Shown here: in pieces, positions 54,901 to 63,977 of the stretch | Numbering within the stretch: position 1 is the stretch's first letter | Layout: each line of letters starts with the position of its first letter | Assembly: GCF_047675955.1 (NCBI RefSeq) | Contig: NC_132923.1 | Coordinates: forward strand, 92,749,137 to 92,813,136 | Direction of reading: 5' to 3' | Length of the DNA stretch: 64,000 nt | Source of the DNA: Chlorocebus sabaeus | Taxonomy: Eukaryota; Chordata; Mammalia; Primates; Cercopithecidae | Notes under the pieces: generated by a model | Told to the model about the DNA's origin: nothing | Seen by the model: the letters and a program-made list of their open reading frames with translations, nothing else | Databases searched by the model: none | Program-made: the position numbers and the translations under genes

Positions 54901-57236
54901 CTTGGGGGGAGGCTGAGGCACGAGAATTGCTTGAACCTGGGAAGCGGAGGTTGCAGTGAGCCGAGATGGCACCACTGCATCCCAGCCTGGACAACAGTGC
55001 CAAGACCCTGTCTCAAAAAAAAGTGTGTGTGTATATATATATATATAGATAGATATATACACACATACATATATATATATACAATTTTGATACATTTGAT
55101 TATGTGGTTTTGGCTATAGAGGAAAATGTTCTTTTTTAAAAAAACTCCAGAAGAGTTGGGAAGATCTTGTTTTATTTTTAATTTAAATAATTTTGAGACA
55201 GGATCTCACTATGTTGCCCAGGCTGGAGTGCAGTGGCTATTCACAAGCGTGATTGCGGTGCACCACAGCCTAAAACTCCTGAGCTCAAATGATCCTTCTG
55301 CTTCAGCCTCCTGGGCCACTGGGACTACAGGTGTGAGCCACCGTGCCTGGCCTTATCAGTTTTATTTACCACTATATGCTCAGCAACTAGCATAAGACAA
55401 ACATATAATAGGAACTAGGTAAATGACTATTGGGTGGGCACCTCTGGGGTGCTCAGCCTGTCTTCCCTAACTCTTAGCAATGGCCCTCTCATTTTCCCAG
55501 TCCTTCATGGCAAATTAAGTTGTCTAAACATGCCTTCACCACTACTTTGCCTTATGATTCTCCCAAATTTGCTCTGGCCTCCATCTCTGCACAGAGCCAG
55601 CTTGCATAAAGGTCACCACTGACAACTTCCATCCCACTATGACCAAGCAGCACTTTCCAGACTCCTGGCTTGACCTCTCAGGAGTTTATACGACCACTGG
55701 CCACACCCTTCTTATAATGCTTCCCTTGGCCTTTCACATGCATGGACACACTTTCCGACCTTTTCTCCTTCCTTTCTCTCAGACCCCCTCCTTCACAGTC
55801 TCTTTTGCAGATTTCTCTTCCTCTACTCTCTCTGGGCAAGCTTCCCCATGCCAGTGGATCTGTTTCTGTTTACAGTCCAACTATTCCTAAATCTATAGCT
55901 CTGGCGAAGATGGCTCCTGAATTTTCCAGCTACCTATTGTTTGGGTCCTTTTGGATGGCCCACGGGTTCTTCCAATGGACTATGTCCAAAATTCACTATC
56001 ATCTTTGCCCACTTCCCCCAAACAACGGATTAACCTAGTCCTTCTCACACTTCTTTCTCGCTCAGAAAATATCACTACTGTCACTCAATTGTGCAAGCAA
56101 GAAATCTGTTACTCTAGATGTCCCCCTCACCACTTGGGAGCAATGATTGTGGTCCCTGCCTCCAAAACATCTCCACAATCTCTAATACATCTAGCTTCTC
56201 CATCTCCACTCTCACTTCTCTAGGTAGGACGCCATTTGAATTCTCACCTGGATTATCACAAAAGCTTTCTAACTATTGCCTTGAATCCAGCCCACATCCA
56301 CCAGGACACTCCTTTGAAAATGCAAATCTAATTGAGACAGATTATGTTTAAACTCATCAATGGCTTCCCACTGCTCTTGGAATAAACAAGCCCTGAATGA
56401 TCTCAATGTGTCCCTGGGGCCACCCTCCCATCACTGTCCAGGCCCTGGTCTTTCAGTTCCTCCTAAGAGGAAGCATACAGCCTGTGGTCTCAGACCTGGG
56501 AACCCTTTACCTGACCGGTTCTTAGTCCCAGAACAGAGTCTCAGCTGTCTCCTAAGCCTCCCAAATCGGGTCAAACACCTCTGGTATCTGCTCCCATGCG
56601 CCCCCAACTTCTTCTTCATGTAACACTGTACAATTCCAATCATTCAGCTAACGATTTATTAATAAAATTTTATATATATCTGTTTCATGGTAAATTCATC
56701 ATTGTATTTGCACCGTCTGGCAAAAGCCTACCACTTAGTAGGGCTCCAATTAACATTTTTTTTTTTTCCTGTCATTTCCTGCTCACTTCCTAACTTGGTC
56801 TTTGCTGTCCTGCCTACTCAAGTCCCTGGCCAGAAAATTGCCTGGAACCCTCTTACCCCCATGCACCTAACACAAGCTCTACTGCTGGGCGAGCATTATT
56901 GGAATAAACGACGTATGATTTACACCCTCAATCTCACAACCCTCCCTTTCCAGTCCCTCCCCAATCTCGCATCCCTCCCTTTGCAGCCCCCCCCCCCCCA
57001 ATCTCCCATTCCTTCCTTTGCAACCCCTCCCCTCGGATTTCCACCCCTCGGGTTTCTGCTTCCCTCTGCCTCCCCTCTCCTACACAGCCTCCCCTCCCCG
57101 CCGACCCCTAGCCTGAGCCCGCCCCCGGCCTGCCAGGAGCTGACACCTGACTCACCTGGGCAGCCTGGTGCGCCACCTGCCATCGGCTCAGCTCCCCAGC
57201 CTCCTGTTCCATCTCAGCCTGCGATCGGTTGTACAT
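46247..57236 (-). CDS. KLF17: KLF17, Kruppel-like factor 17
   Basis: Nuclear zinc-finger transcription factor that binds CACCC/GC boxes. In human it marks the 8-cell embryo and naive pluripotent cells and has been studied as a suppressor of epithelial-mesenchymal transition. Three coding exons on the minus strand (57,156-57,236; 46,787-47,630; 46,247-46,485) with GT-AG introns of 9,525 and 301 bases give 387 codons; the human protein is 389. The amino-terminal 27 residues (MYNRSQAEMEQ...) match human MYGRPQAEMEQ with few changes. Residues 28-280 are Pro/Ser/Gln/Met-rich. Fingers: C285/C290/H303/H307, C315/C320/H333/H337, C345/C348/H361/H365. Helices RSDELRRH and RSDHLKQH are KLF-typical. The linker after finger 2 is TRYRP instead of TGERP, as in human. 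No frame damage is visible, so the gene should be functional. KLF18 is convergent. Confidence 0.98.
46787..47630 (-). CDS. KLF17: KLF17 coding exon 2
   Basis: 844 bases. It starts with GAT AAC GAG AAC after acceptor ctttctccccaag and ends CACACAG|GTGAAG. It encodes the Pro-rich regulatory part and finger 1. Confidence 0.97.
47954..48254 (-). mobile_element. Full-length Alu in KLF17 intron 1
   Basis: Same strand as the gene. It lies 320 bases upstream of the exon 2 acceptor. Confidence 0.94.
48255..48611. other. KLF17 intron 1 spacer, nothing recognised
   Basis: No coding or RNA signal. Confidence 0.4.
48612..48922 (+). mobile_element. Young full-length Alu in KLF17 intron 1
   Basis: CpG-rich 5' end and an A27-30 tail. 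TSD AAAATAGGATAG on both sides. Confidence 0.95.
48964..49240 (+). mobile_element. Alu with internal deletion
   Basis: About 30-40 bp are lost around 49,040. Tail of CAA repeats. Confidence 0.92.
49241..49505. other. KLF17 intron 1 spacer
   Basis: Nothing recognised. Confidence 0.35.
49506..49697. repeat. Long polypurine tract with an embedded 50-bp Alu piece
   Basis: GAAGA, GGGGA and GAGAA units run to 49,604. An Alu fragment of about 50 bases ('gccgaggcgggcagattact' to 'caggagttca') follows, then GAAG units to 49,697. Antisense to KLF17 it is pyrimidine-only. Confidence 0.92.
49698..49982. other. KLF17 intron 1 spacer
   Basis: Nothing recognised. Confidence 0.35.
49983..50285 (+). mobile_element. 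Alu, diverged
   Basis: Ends in an (AAT)n tail at 50,267-50,285. Confidence 0.9.
51067..51360 (+). mobile_element. Alu with short right-arm deletion
   Basis: Jumps from 'ctgcattccag' to 'agagcgagaccctgtctc'. Inside the L1. Confidence 0.93.
52047..52366 (+). mobile_element. Full-length Alu with AAAT tail
   Basis: Tail of AAATA units that grades into TA/CA repeats. Confidence 0.94.
52367..52395. repeat. (TA)n(CA)n microsatellite
   Basis: About five TA then nine AC units at the end of an Alu tail. Confidence 0.94.
53221..53460 (+). mobile_element. Rearranged Alu pieces
   Basis: A left arm with part of a right arm (53,221-53,408, plus) meets a short reversed piece (53,411-53,460: 'gctggaatacagtgtatgat', 'ggctcactgcaacctcaagt'). 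This head-to-head junction suggests an inversion or two fragments. Confidence 0.8.
53660..54000 (+). mobile_element. Full-length Alu with a long AAAAG tail
   Basis: The tail extends from 53,939 to about 54,000. Confidence 0.94.
54604..55020 (+). mobile_element. Alu with an internal 130-bp tandem duplication
   Basis: The left-arm segment 54,624-54,753 is repeated at 54,754-54,883 with almost no change, so the element has two left arms and one right arm. Confidence 0.94.
55023..55082. repeat. (TG)n(TA)n(TAGA)n(CA)n compound microsatellite
   Basis: Follows the duplicated Alu's tail. Confidence 0.95.
55190..55353 (-). mobile_element. Old Alu-type element, partial
   Basis: Reverse single unit ending gtgcctggcc, with a non-Alu-like middle ('tcacaagcgtgattgcggtg'). 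Confidence 0.8.
55430..56765 (+). mobile_element. L2 LINE, plus strand, ORF2 end to 3' end
   Basis: The L2 order is clear: 'aaaggtcaccactgacaact', a '...gatttctcttcctctactctc' block, 'atggcttcccactgctcttg', 'gaatgatctcaatgtg', and the 3' end near 'taccacttagtagggctcca'. Stops in every frame. It lies in KLF17 intron 1, antisense to the gene. Confidence 0.8.
56766..57155 (-). other. KLF17: First 390 bases of KLF17 intron 1, G-rich on the sense strand
   Basis: The plus strand is a C/T-rich tract with CCCTCCC and CCCCTCCCC repeats and a C14 run near 56,986-56,999. On the transcribed-product strand it is G-rich immediately after the donor GTGAGT. Confidence 0.85.
57156..57236 (-). CDS. KLF17: KLF17 coding exon 1
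   Basis: 81 bases, 27 codons, ending at CAG|GTGAGT in phase 0. The start was chosen by agreement with the human amino terminus. The Kozak context is weak (T at -3 and +4). The frame stays open upstream to at least 57,323 and contains another ATG at 57,315-57,317 in a better context. Confidence 0.93.
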
Positions 57237-57400
57237 GAAGACTGGGTGGGGTCTAGACTCTCTACTGAACGGACAGGAAACCAGCCACCACGGCGTCGCA
57301 GGCGGGTATCGGGACATCGCCACGCCACAATCACCTTCTATTTACCTATTTACAGCTGCGCCAGGGGGCGGAGTCAGCCCCACCCTTCCCGCCCTGCGCC
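57237..57400 (-). promoter_or_regulatory. KLF17: KLF17 promoter and 5' leader region
   Basis: On the minus strand two TAAATAG boxes (57,346-57,352 and 57,338-57,344) lie 100-115 bases before the start codon. Above them are a GC box (GGGGGCGGAG on the plus strand, 57,364-57,373) and a CACCC box (plus strand GCCCCACCC, 57,377-57,385). The region is CpG-rich and free of Alus. The TATA role of the TAAATAG boxes is inferred, giving a start near 57,315. Confidence 0.6.
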
Positions 57401-57749
57401 GCCCCTGCAGCCCTGCCCTAGGCTGCCCACCCCAACCAAGGCGCATCACGGACAGCCACCTCAGGCCTTGAACGCTTCCTAAAGGAAGTTGGTCCGCCCA
57501 CCCAACCCACACATTCCACCCTTCAGTCTGAGCAACTGTTTCACCCAAGTAGGGGCTGAGGATCCCCAGGTCTCAGACTCCAGCTAGGAGGAGGCTGGAG
57601 AGAGAGGCAAGGCTGGGTGTAGGGCGTCTGCCGACAGGAGAGCCTCCACCAGCACTCTATCAGGTCGGGAGCTTGCCATAAGCTTTGGGAGGGCTGGAGC
57701 TTTTCTGCTAATGTCTGTGCACCTCTGTCCCTTGTCCGTACGAACTGAA
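57401..57749. other. GC-rich sequence upstream of KLF17, no gene seen
   Basis: Probably distal promoter. No repeat recognised. Confidence 0.4.
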
Positions 57750-58276
57750 GACTGGGAGCTTCACGGCACAATCTATTTATTCCACAGTGTTTACTGAGTG
57801 CCCAGTGTGTGTTGGGCATTGATCTCTGAACTAGGGGTAAAATGGTGAACAGGACAGAACAAAGTCCTTGCTGTCAATTTCCATTTTACATGGGCAGACA
57901 AGAAATGAGTAATAAAGTTGTTAACTATTATAATTTTAGATGGTGGTGAGTGCTATGGAAAACCAAAAGACAAATGTGAGCTGAAAATGAAATGCCTGAA
58001 AGGAGCCAGCCATAGGAAGATTGAAAGGCTCTAAGGCAAGAAAGAGCCCGACAGTGCTAGAAGGAAATTGAAGGCAGGGTGACCACAGTGATACCACATG
58101 GGCAGTGACACGAGGACAGAGGGATAGGGCCTTGAAGACAGTAGAAAGGAGTTTGGATTTTATTCTGGAACTTGATATGATCTGATACATATTTTTAAAA
58201 TAAACCATTTGGCTCCTTATGGATTATAAAGGGCCAGAGGGGTGCAGAGACACCAGTTAGAAATCTAAAGGAGCTG

Positions 58277-58496
58277 TGACCGGGCACAGTGGTTCATGTC
58301 TGTAATGCCAGCACTTTGGGAGGCTGAGGTGGGCGGATCACCTGAGGTTGGGAGTTTGAGACCAGCCTGACCAACATGGAGAAACCTAAAAATACAAAAT
58401 TAGCCAGGCGTAGTGGTGCATGCCTGTAATCCCTCTGCACTCCAGCCTGGGCAACAAGAGTGAAACTCCGTCTCAAAAAATAAAATAAAATAAATA
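58277..58496 (+). mobile_element. Internally deleted Alu
   Basis: Roughly 75 bp of the right arm are missing. Perfect TSD AAATCTAAAGGAGCTG before and after. Confidence 0.94.
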
Positions 58497-58535
58497 AATC
58501 TAAAGGAGCTGCCCAAGAAGGAGATGTCAGTGTTT

Positions 58536-58849
58536 GGTCATGGAGGTGGTGCCCACCTGTAGTCCCAGCTACTCAGGAGGCTGAGGCGGGAGACCACTTG
58601 AGCCCAGGAGTTCTGGGCTGTAGTGTGCTGTGCTGATCTGGTGTCCACACTAAGTTCAGCATCAGTATGGTGAGTTCCCAGGAGTGGGGCACCACCAGGT
58701 TGCCTAAGGAGGGATGAACCGGCCCAGGTCAGAAATGAAGTAGGTCAAAACTCATGCTGATCAGTAATGGGATTACTGCACTTGTGAAGGGCCAGCGCAC
58801 TCCACCCTTGGCAACATAGTGAGATCCCATCTCTAAAAAAAAAAAAAAA
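58536..58849 (+). pseudogene. RN7SL pseudogene: 7SL (SRP RNA) processed pseudogene
   Basis: Unlike Alu, it keeps the central SRP S-domain: 'tgtccacactaagttcagca', 'catcagtatggtgagttccc', 'aggttgcctaaggagggatg', 'accggcccaggtcagaaatg', 'aaactcatgctgatcagtaa'. Length is 299 bases plus an A15 tail (58,835-58,849), close to the full 300-base RNA. About 10 percent of sites differ from 7SL RNA by eye, including mutated CpGs and a changed 5' end ('ggtcatggaggtggtg' for 'gccgggcgcggtggcg'), so it is very probably inactive. It is a full-length retrocopy. Confidence 0.95.
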
Positions 58850-59560
58850 GAATGAAAAACAGGACTTGTAATGGATCAGAAGGGGATAGGAAGGAAGGGA
58901 AAGAGGAATCAAAGAGACTCCTAGATTATTGGCTTGAACAACTGTGTGATGATCGTGCCGCTTGGTATATGGAAAGATAGGAAGACGAGCAGATTTGGAG
59001 GTGGCTGAAACAAGAATTCCATTTTAGACACTGATTTTGAGATGTCTATTAATTATGCTCAGAGAAGGTCAGGGCTATAAATGTAAACTTGAGTGTTGTC
59101 AGCATAGAGAGATGGTAGTTAGAGTGGATGCTATCAACACTGGAGATAGTTTGAGAAAAGGACAGAGGACAGAGCCTGGGGACTCTTACATTTAAGGCCC
59201 AGCAGAACAGCAAAGTCATCCAAAGAGCCTGAGTGGTTGAGATAAACACGTAAGCGACTACTGGATTTGGCAAGACGGACGTCACTGGTGACTCTGCCAA
59301 AACCAAGTGTAGTAAGATGGAAGCCTGATTGGACTGGACTGCCAAGGGAACAGGAGTTGATGGAGTGGGACATTGTCTCTAAACTCTAAACAAAGAAGTT
59401 TTGCTACGAATGAGAGCAGAAAAATGAGGTGGCAGTTAAGGGAGGGCATATTATAGGCTGATGGGGATTCACCAAAGGAGAAACTGACACAGAAATAGAG
59501 GGCCCAATTGTAAGAGCAAAGTCATGGATGAATCACGAAAGGACAGGATCTGGAGTACCG

Positions 59561-59916
59561 ATAGACAAGTGGGCCTTTGGTGAGAGCAGGGATATTTGCT
59601 CTATCATAACAAGTGGGTAAGAAGGCTCTTATGTATCTTAGGGTCCCCAACTACTAGCATGAAGTGGGGCTGAGAGCAGGCCCTAGAGAAATGGTGGCTA
59701 TGATTCTGTGGCTAACAACTGCTCAGCTGTCAACTCCAGGATCACCTCCTTCTGGGGCCATCTCTGACTCCCATTTGATGCCTCTTTCAGTTCCCACATA
59801 CCTAGTGTTTCTCCCAACTTGGCATTTAGGAGATATTTGTAGAATGGATCATGTTTGACACACAGAGCAGATCATTTTTATACTCCCCTCCTCTCAAGAT
59901 AAAATTATTACCATAG
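59561..59916. other. Unassigned, possible L2 3' end at 59,700-59,870
   Basis: 'gcatttaggagatatttgta' and 'ggatcatgtttg' resemble an L2 end but are weak. Confidence 0.35.
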
Positions 59917-60222
59917 GCCGGGCGCGGTGGCTCACGCCTGTAATCCCAGCACCTTAGGAGGCCGAGACGGGCAGATCACGAGGTCAGGAGATCGAAACCA
60001 TCTCGGCTGACATGGTGAAACCCCGTCTCTACTAAAAATACAGAAAAGTTAGCCAGGCGTGGTGGCAGGTGCCTGTAGTCCCAGCTACTCCGGAGGCTGA
60101 GGCAGGAGGATAGCGTGAACCTGGGAGGTGGAGCTTGCAGTGAGCTGAGATCGTGCCACTGCACTCCAGCCTAGGCGACTGAGCGAGACTCCGTCTCAAA
60201 AAAACAAAACAAAACAAAACAA
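59917..60222 (+). mobile_element. Young full-length Alu
   Basis: Near-consensus 5' end (ggccgggcgcggtggctcac), tail of AAAAC units. Confidence 0.95.
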
Positions 60223-60231
60223 AAGTACAAA

Positions 60232-60390
60232 TTAGATGGGTGTAGTGGTGCGTGCTGTAGTCCCAGCTACTCCGGAGGCTGAGGCAGGAGAAAGGCGTGA
60301 ACCCGGGAGGCAGAGCTTGCAGTGAGCGGAGATCATACCACTGCACTCCAGCCTGGGCAACAAAGCGAGACTCCATCTCAAAAAAAAACC
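60232..60390 (+). mobile_element. Alu right-arm fragment
   Basis: The linker 'caaattagatgggtgtagtg' leads into the right arm and tail. Directly behind the previous Alu. Confidence 0.9.
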
Positions 60391-60919
60391 AAATTATTTC
60401 CATAATTCAAATTTCATATTTTCACATGATTATAAAATGAAACAAATTGTAATAATGGCCAGAAAAAGGAAAGGCAAAAGTGAAAAATTTATTTGCCAAA
60501 ACTTTGTATGCATACTCACATCATAAAATAAATACATAACATTAATATTATGGCTCCAAAAAATGAAAAAGGCACACTATTTATTTCAATCACTTTCACA
60601 TCTACCTGCTTAAATTTTGATCCTTTCCTTACAATCTGATATACTCCCTTATGTAAATAATCATCCAGCAACCAACAAGTCAAGTTTAATAAAACCAAAA
60701 CATCTAAATAAGATACAACGTAGGCAACAACACTTAGGCCACAACATTTATTTCCTTTATTCATCTTTCATTTCAAAACCATTAACAAGTTTAAAGGAAT
60801 AGGTTTTCATTTCAAAGGTACATTTTTATTCAAATTCAGTAAAATATTTCATGTACAAATTAAAAATTTGCACTTAACAAACAAAAATGTTTTGCCTCTC
60901 AGTTTGCACTCTGCCCCAC
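60391..60919. other. Unassigned AT-rich stretch, 3' UTR-like on the minus strand
   Basis: On the minus strand there are several AATAAA signals (for example the reverse of TTTATT at about 60,825) and no long frame except one AT-driven 82-codon run. It could be a retrocopy of a 3' UTR. No gene recognised. Confidence 0.3.
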
Positions 60920-61244
60920 TTTTTTTTTTTTTCGTTTTTTTTTTTTTTTTTTTGAGATGTAGTCTCGCTCTGTCACCCAGGCTGGAGTGCAGTAGTGCAA
61001 TCTCAGCTCGCTGCAAGCTCCGCCTCCCGGGTTCACACCATTCTCCTGCTTCAACCTCCCGCGTAGCTGGGACTACAGGCACCTGCCACCACTCCCAGCT
61101 AATTTTTTGATTATTATTATTTTTTTTAGTGGATATGGGGTTTCACCATGTTAGCCAGGATGGTCTGGATCTCCTGACTTCATGATTCGCCCTCCTTGGC
61201 CTCCCAAAGTGCTGGGATTACAGGCGTGAGCCACCGCGCCTGGC
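60920..61244 (-). mobile_element. Full-length Alu with long T-runs
   Basis: Two T-runs broken by TCG. Decayed TSD CTGCCCCACTTTT / CTGTCCCACTGTTT. Confidence 0.94.
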
Positions 61245-61540
61245 CTGTCCCACTGTTTTAACACAAAAGTCCAACTGGTTACACAGAATGACAGAATTGA
61301 AAAAAGTTAAGCCCTGTTTATCTTTGTCATCACTGATAGTAACTCATGATTGTTTATTTTGAATCTACAGTGTAAACTTGGATGTATCTAATACCACAGG
61401 GGTTGGAGATGTGACCCTTGCCTAAAGTGAGCTCCAAACATGGGTATTGGTGTGACTATATAACCAAGCATACTCCAAATGAATTTCTACATAGAATGCA
61501 ATATTTATTAAAGGATCGCTAATAAAAATGTGTTAGTGTG
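61245..61540. other. Unassigned spacer
   Basis: Similar AT-rich character to 60,391-60,919; nothing recognised. Confidence 0.35.
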
Positions 61541-61845
61541 GCCGGGCACGGTGGCTCAAGCCTGTAATCCCAGCACTTTGGGAGGCCGAGGTGGGTGGAT
61601 CACGAGGTCAGGAGATCGAGACCATCCTGGCTAACAGGGTGAAACCCCGTCTCTACTAAAAAAAATATGAAAAACTAGCCAGGTGTGGTGGTGGGCGCCT
61701 GTAGTCCCAGCTACTCAGAAGGCTGAGGAAGGAGAATGGCGTAAACCCAGGAGGCGGAGCTTGCAGTAAGCTGAGATCTCGCCACTGCACTCCAGCCTGG
61801 GCGACACAGCAAGACTCCATCTCAAAAAAAAAAAAAAAAAAAAAA
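61541..61845 (+). mobile_element. Young AluY of Old World monkey type
   Basis: 'tcaagcctgtaatcc' near the 5' end, long A-tail, perfect TSD GTGTTAGTGT. Confidence 0.94.
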
Positions 61846-63498
61846 AGTGTTAGTGTGAAGTTTACATGTACAAATAAAATCCAGTATCTACAGCAATTAT
61901 TTAGAACTTAAACTAACAAAATATTTTTTAGGAGAGGAGTATTTCAATAGTATTTTAAAATTACTGGCACACAGCAATAATAAAAGGCAGACCAACTTTT
62001 AATTGGATCTATTATCGTTAAGCTCTTTATAGATATACACCCCTTCTAGCCTGCACGTGGACAGACTGCTACCACCGCCCACTTTAATATGCCCAGGGGC
62101 TGTAAGTCTTCTTGACCCTGCCAGGTGGCCCTGTATTATCTCTGCCTGGAATGTTCTTCCCCCATTTCTTCATCTACTAATCGCATTTGTTTTACCAACA
62201 TTTAATGAGTATCTACTATAGGCTACTCTCCCTTGGAGTCACCTCCTTTAGGAAGCCTTTGCTGCACCCCGACCTCCCATTTCCATGTCCCATTCCCAGG
62301 AGTAGTCTTTGGGTGAACTGCAAGGACCACTGGGAACTCATTTCCAAGTGACTACTGCAGTCGGTATATGTTTCGAACCATGCCATCTGCTTGAGATGAA
62401 GTCTGGACTCAAGGTCTGGGATTAAATTCCAGCCTGAGATTTTGAAATTTGTGATTTCATATTCCTGATTCTCACTTCATTAGCAACCAGCTCCTCAGAG
62501 GATTAGTTTCCTGATTTATGAATGATCCCATTAACATCTTTATCAAATGCCTCAAAACATATCAAAATAAGACAGAGCCAGCCCCACCTTTCAGCCTTTT
62601 AATTCAGAGCCAATTTTTGTGTGGACATCTGGAATGCCTAGGGCTTGTAGGTCGGAGGAGTTTGCCCTGGGGTCCTGCCTCCTCCCCCAACCTTACACTG
62701 CACCCTATCCTCCACTGACACTCCATCCTGGAGACACATACCTGGGCCTGGGCGTGACTCAGGGGCAGGCATGCTGCCCACCCCTCTGCCATTTTCCCTG
62801 TTACCTCCCAGAACCCTGGTCGTTCTGGGCTCCAGTCCTGGGTCCGTGAACTGTCCCCTGCAAAGTGCTGCAACTCGCTGTCTGTGGTGGCTCTGACTCC
62901 TGCATCTTTTACACACAAAACAGCAACATTAGCAAGCACCAGGCATTGTAACAGGCACAACTCATTCTTTCTCTCTTTTTTTGTGTGATTCAAAGAAAGG
63001 ATTATCATATCCATTTTATACACATGGAAAATGAATGCTGATGCTCAGAGACAAGTAACCATCAAATCACAGGAAAGGTCATCCCCTAACCCATATGCTG
63101 CAGGATGACTCCAGAACTTGTTTCTCTGCCTGGAGTGTCCTTCCCACTCATCACTAGTGCTTCCCCCACCCGACTCCTACCTGTCTTGTGCCTTCCCTGA
63201 TACCCAGGTTGGCCTAGGTGCCTCCTCTGCACTCGAACTGCCCCGGGTTACCCATATCTTAGTACAGAGAACGGATTGCTTTTGTAGTTACTGATGATGT
63301 GGTTATTATCTGTTTGCTTAAGAGAATCTTCTTTTTCTGCCTTCTGCCCTCCTGCTCTAAGGGCCACTTATGTACATTCTGTTCCGTTGCTTCTCTTTGG
63401 TGCTACTCAAAGTGTGGTCTGTGCTTAACAACAGTTTGCAAATTTCACCAGTCTGCAACTGGATAGCTACAGAAATTGAAAGAAGCTGTCTTGAAATT
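61846..63498. other. Mostly unique sequence with two small L2-like pieces
   Basis: 'ctctgcctggaatgttcttc' (about 62,140) and 'ctctgcctggagtgtccttc' (about 63,125) match the L2 3' region. Overlapping minus-strand frames at 62,604-63,023 have no domain and are not called. Confidence 0.45.
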
Positions 63499-63582
63499 TC
63501 TTGAACTCTTGGGCTCAAGGGATCCTCCCACTTCAGCCTCCCAAAATGCTGGGATTACAGGCATAAGCCACAGCACCCAGCC
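63499..63582 (-). mobile_element. Alu 5'-end fragment
   Basis: Only about 84 bases ending 'cagcacccagcc'. Confidence 0.85.
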
Positions 63583-63977
63583 ATGAAGTAATTTTTGAAC
63601 AAATTGAGGTTACCTATGAGAAATGGGAATGTCCAGGAAGCAATCAGACATAAGAGCTAGAGGCTCAGGAAACAAAGTCTGGGACTGGAGGTATGGATTT
63701 CAGAGTTGACGCCATTAGAGCGAACAAGAGCCCCTGAGACGTGAAATGAAAAGGGGAGCATCTAAGGACAAATCTACCACTGTGTCTGCCACATGGGAGA
63801 TTATTAGGAACCCTTTGTCAAATGAAGAGGTAGATAGACATGAACCTAAGTCTCTTTCACGCTCAGTCCAAGCTTTCCTTACTAACCCTATTTTATTCTT
63901 AAATTGCACAGCTTCAAAGAGACACTGCTGGGGCTGACAGTGAGGTAAGAAAGATGACCAGAAAAGGGAAGGCTCAA
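63583..63977. other. Unassigned spacer
   Basis: Nothing recognised. Confidence 0.35.

Larger units (their letters stand above)
50571..55189 (+). mobile_element. Old L1M-type element in KLF17 intron 1, antisense to the gene
   Basis: 5' UTR at 50,571-50,960 ('gaagtgacatcaggaagatg'), ORF1 remnant at 50,990-51,680, spacer at 51,700-52,040, ORF2 start at 52,400-53,220, and an L1ME-like 3' UTR at about 54,190-54,600 and 55,083-55,140. The ORF2 middle (most of RT) is missing. It belongs to the same subfamily as the L1 at 13,319-18,150: the 5' UTR and the spacer align block by block. No long frame survives. Confidence 0.72.
57750..59560 (-). mobile_element. L2 LINE, minus strand
   Basis: The plus strand reads antisense L2: 'gtgtttactgagtgcccagt', 'aatggtgaacaggacagaac', 'atggtggtgagtgctatgga', 'atagggccttgaagacagta', 'gagtgttgtcagcatagaga', 'cagagcctggggactcttac'. 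Interrupted by an Alu and a 7SL pseudogene. No open frame of note. Confidence 0.8.

Noticed and set aside
6736..55189. Active L1 with intact ORF1 or ORF2
   Set aside because: All L1 pieces are broken by stops, Alus and deletions; the only young one (24 kb) is a 230-base tail.
56687..57238. 183-codon Pro-rich plus-strand frame
   Set aside because: It is antisense to KLF17 exon 1 and to its G-rich intron start; Pro richness follows from C-rich sequence.
58536..58849. Reading this as one more Alu
   Set aside because: The central SRP S-domain sequence, absent from Alu, is present in order, so it is a 7SL RNA copy.
62604..63023. 139-codon minus-strand frame
   Set aside because: Another frame on the same strand is open over the same bases; no domain or conserved start.
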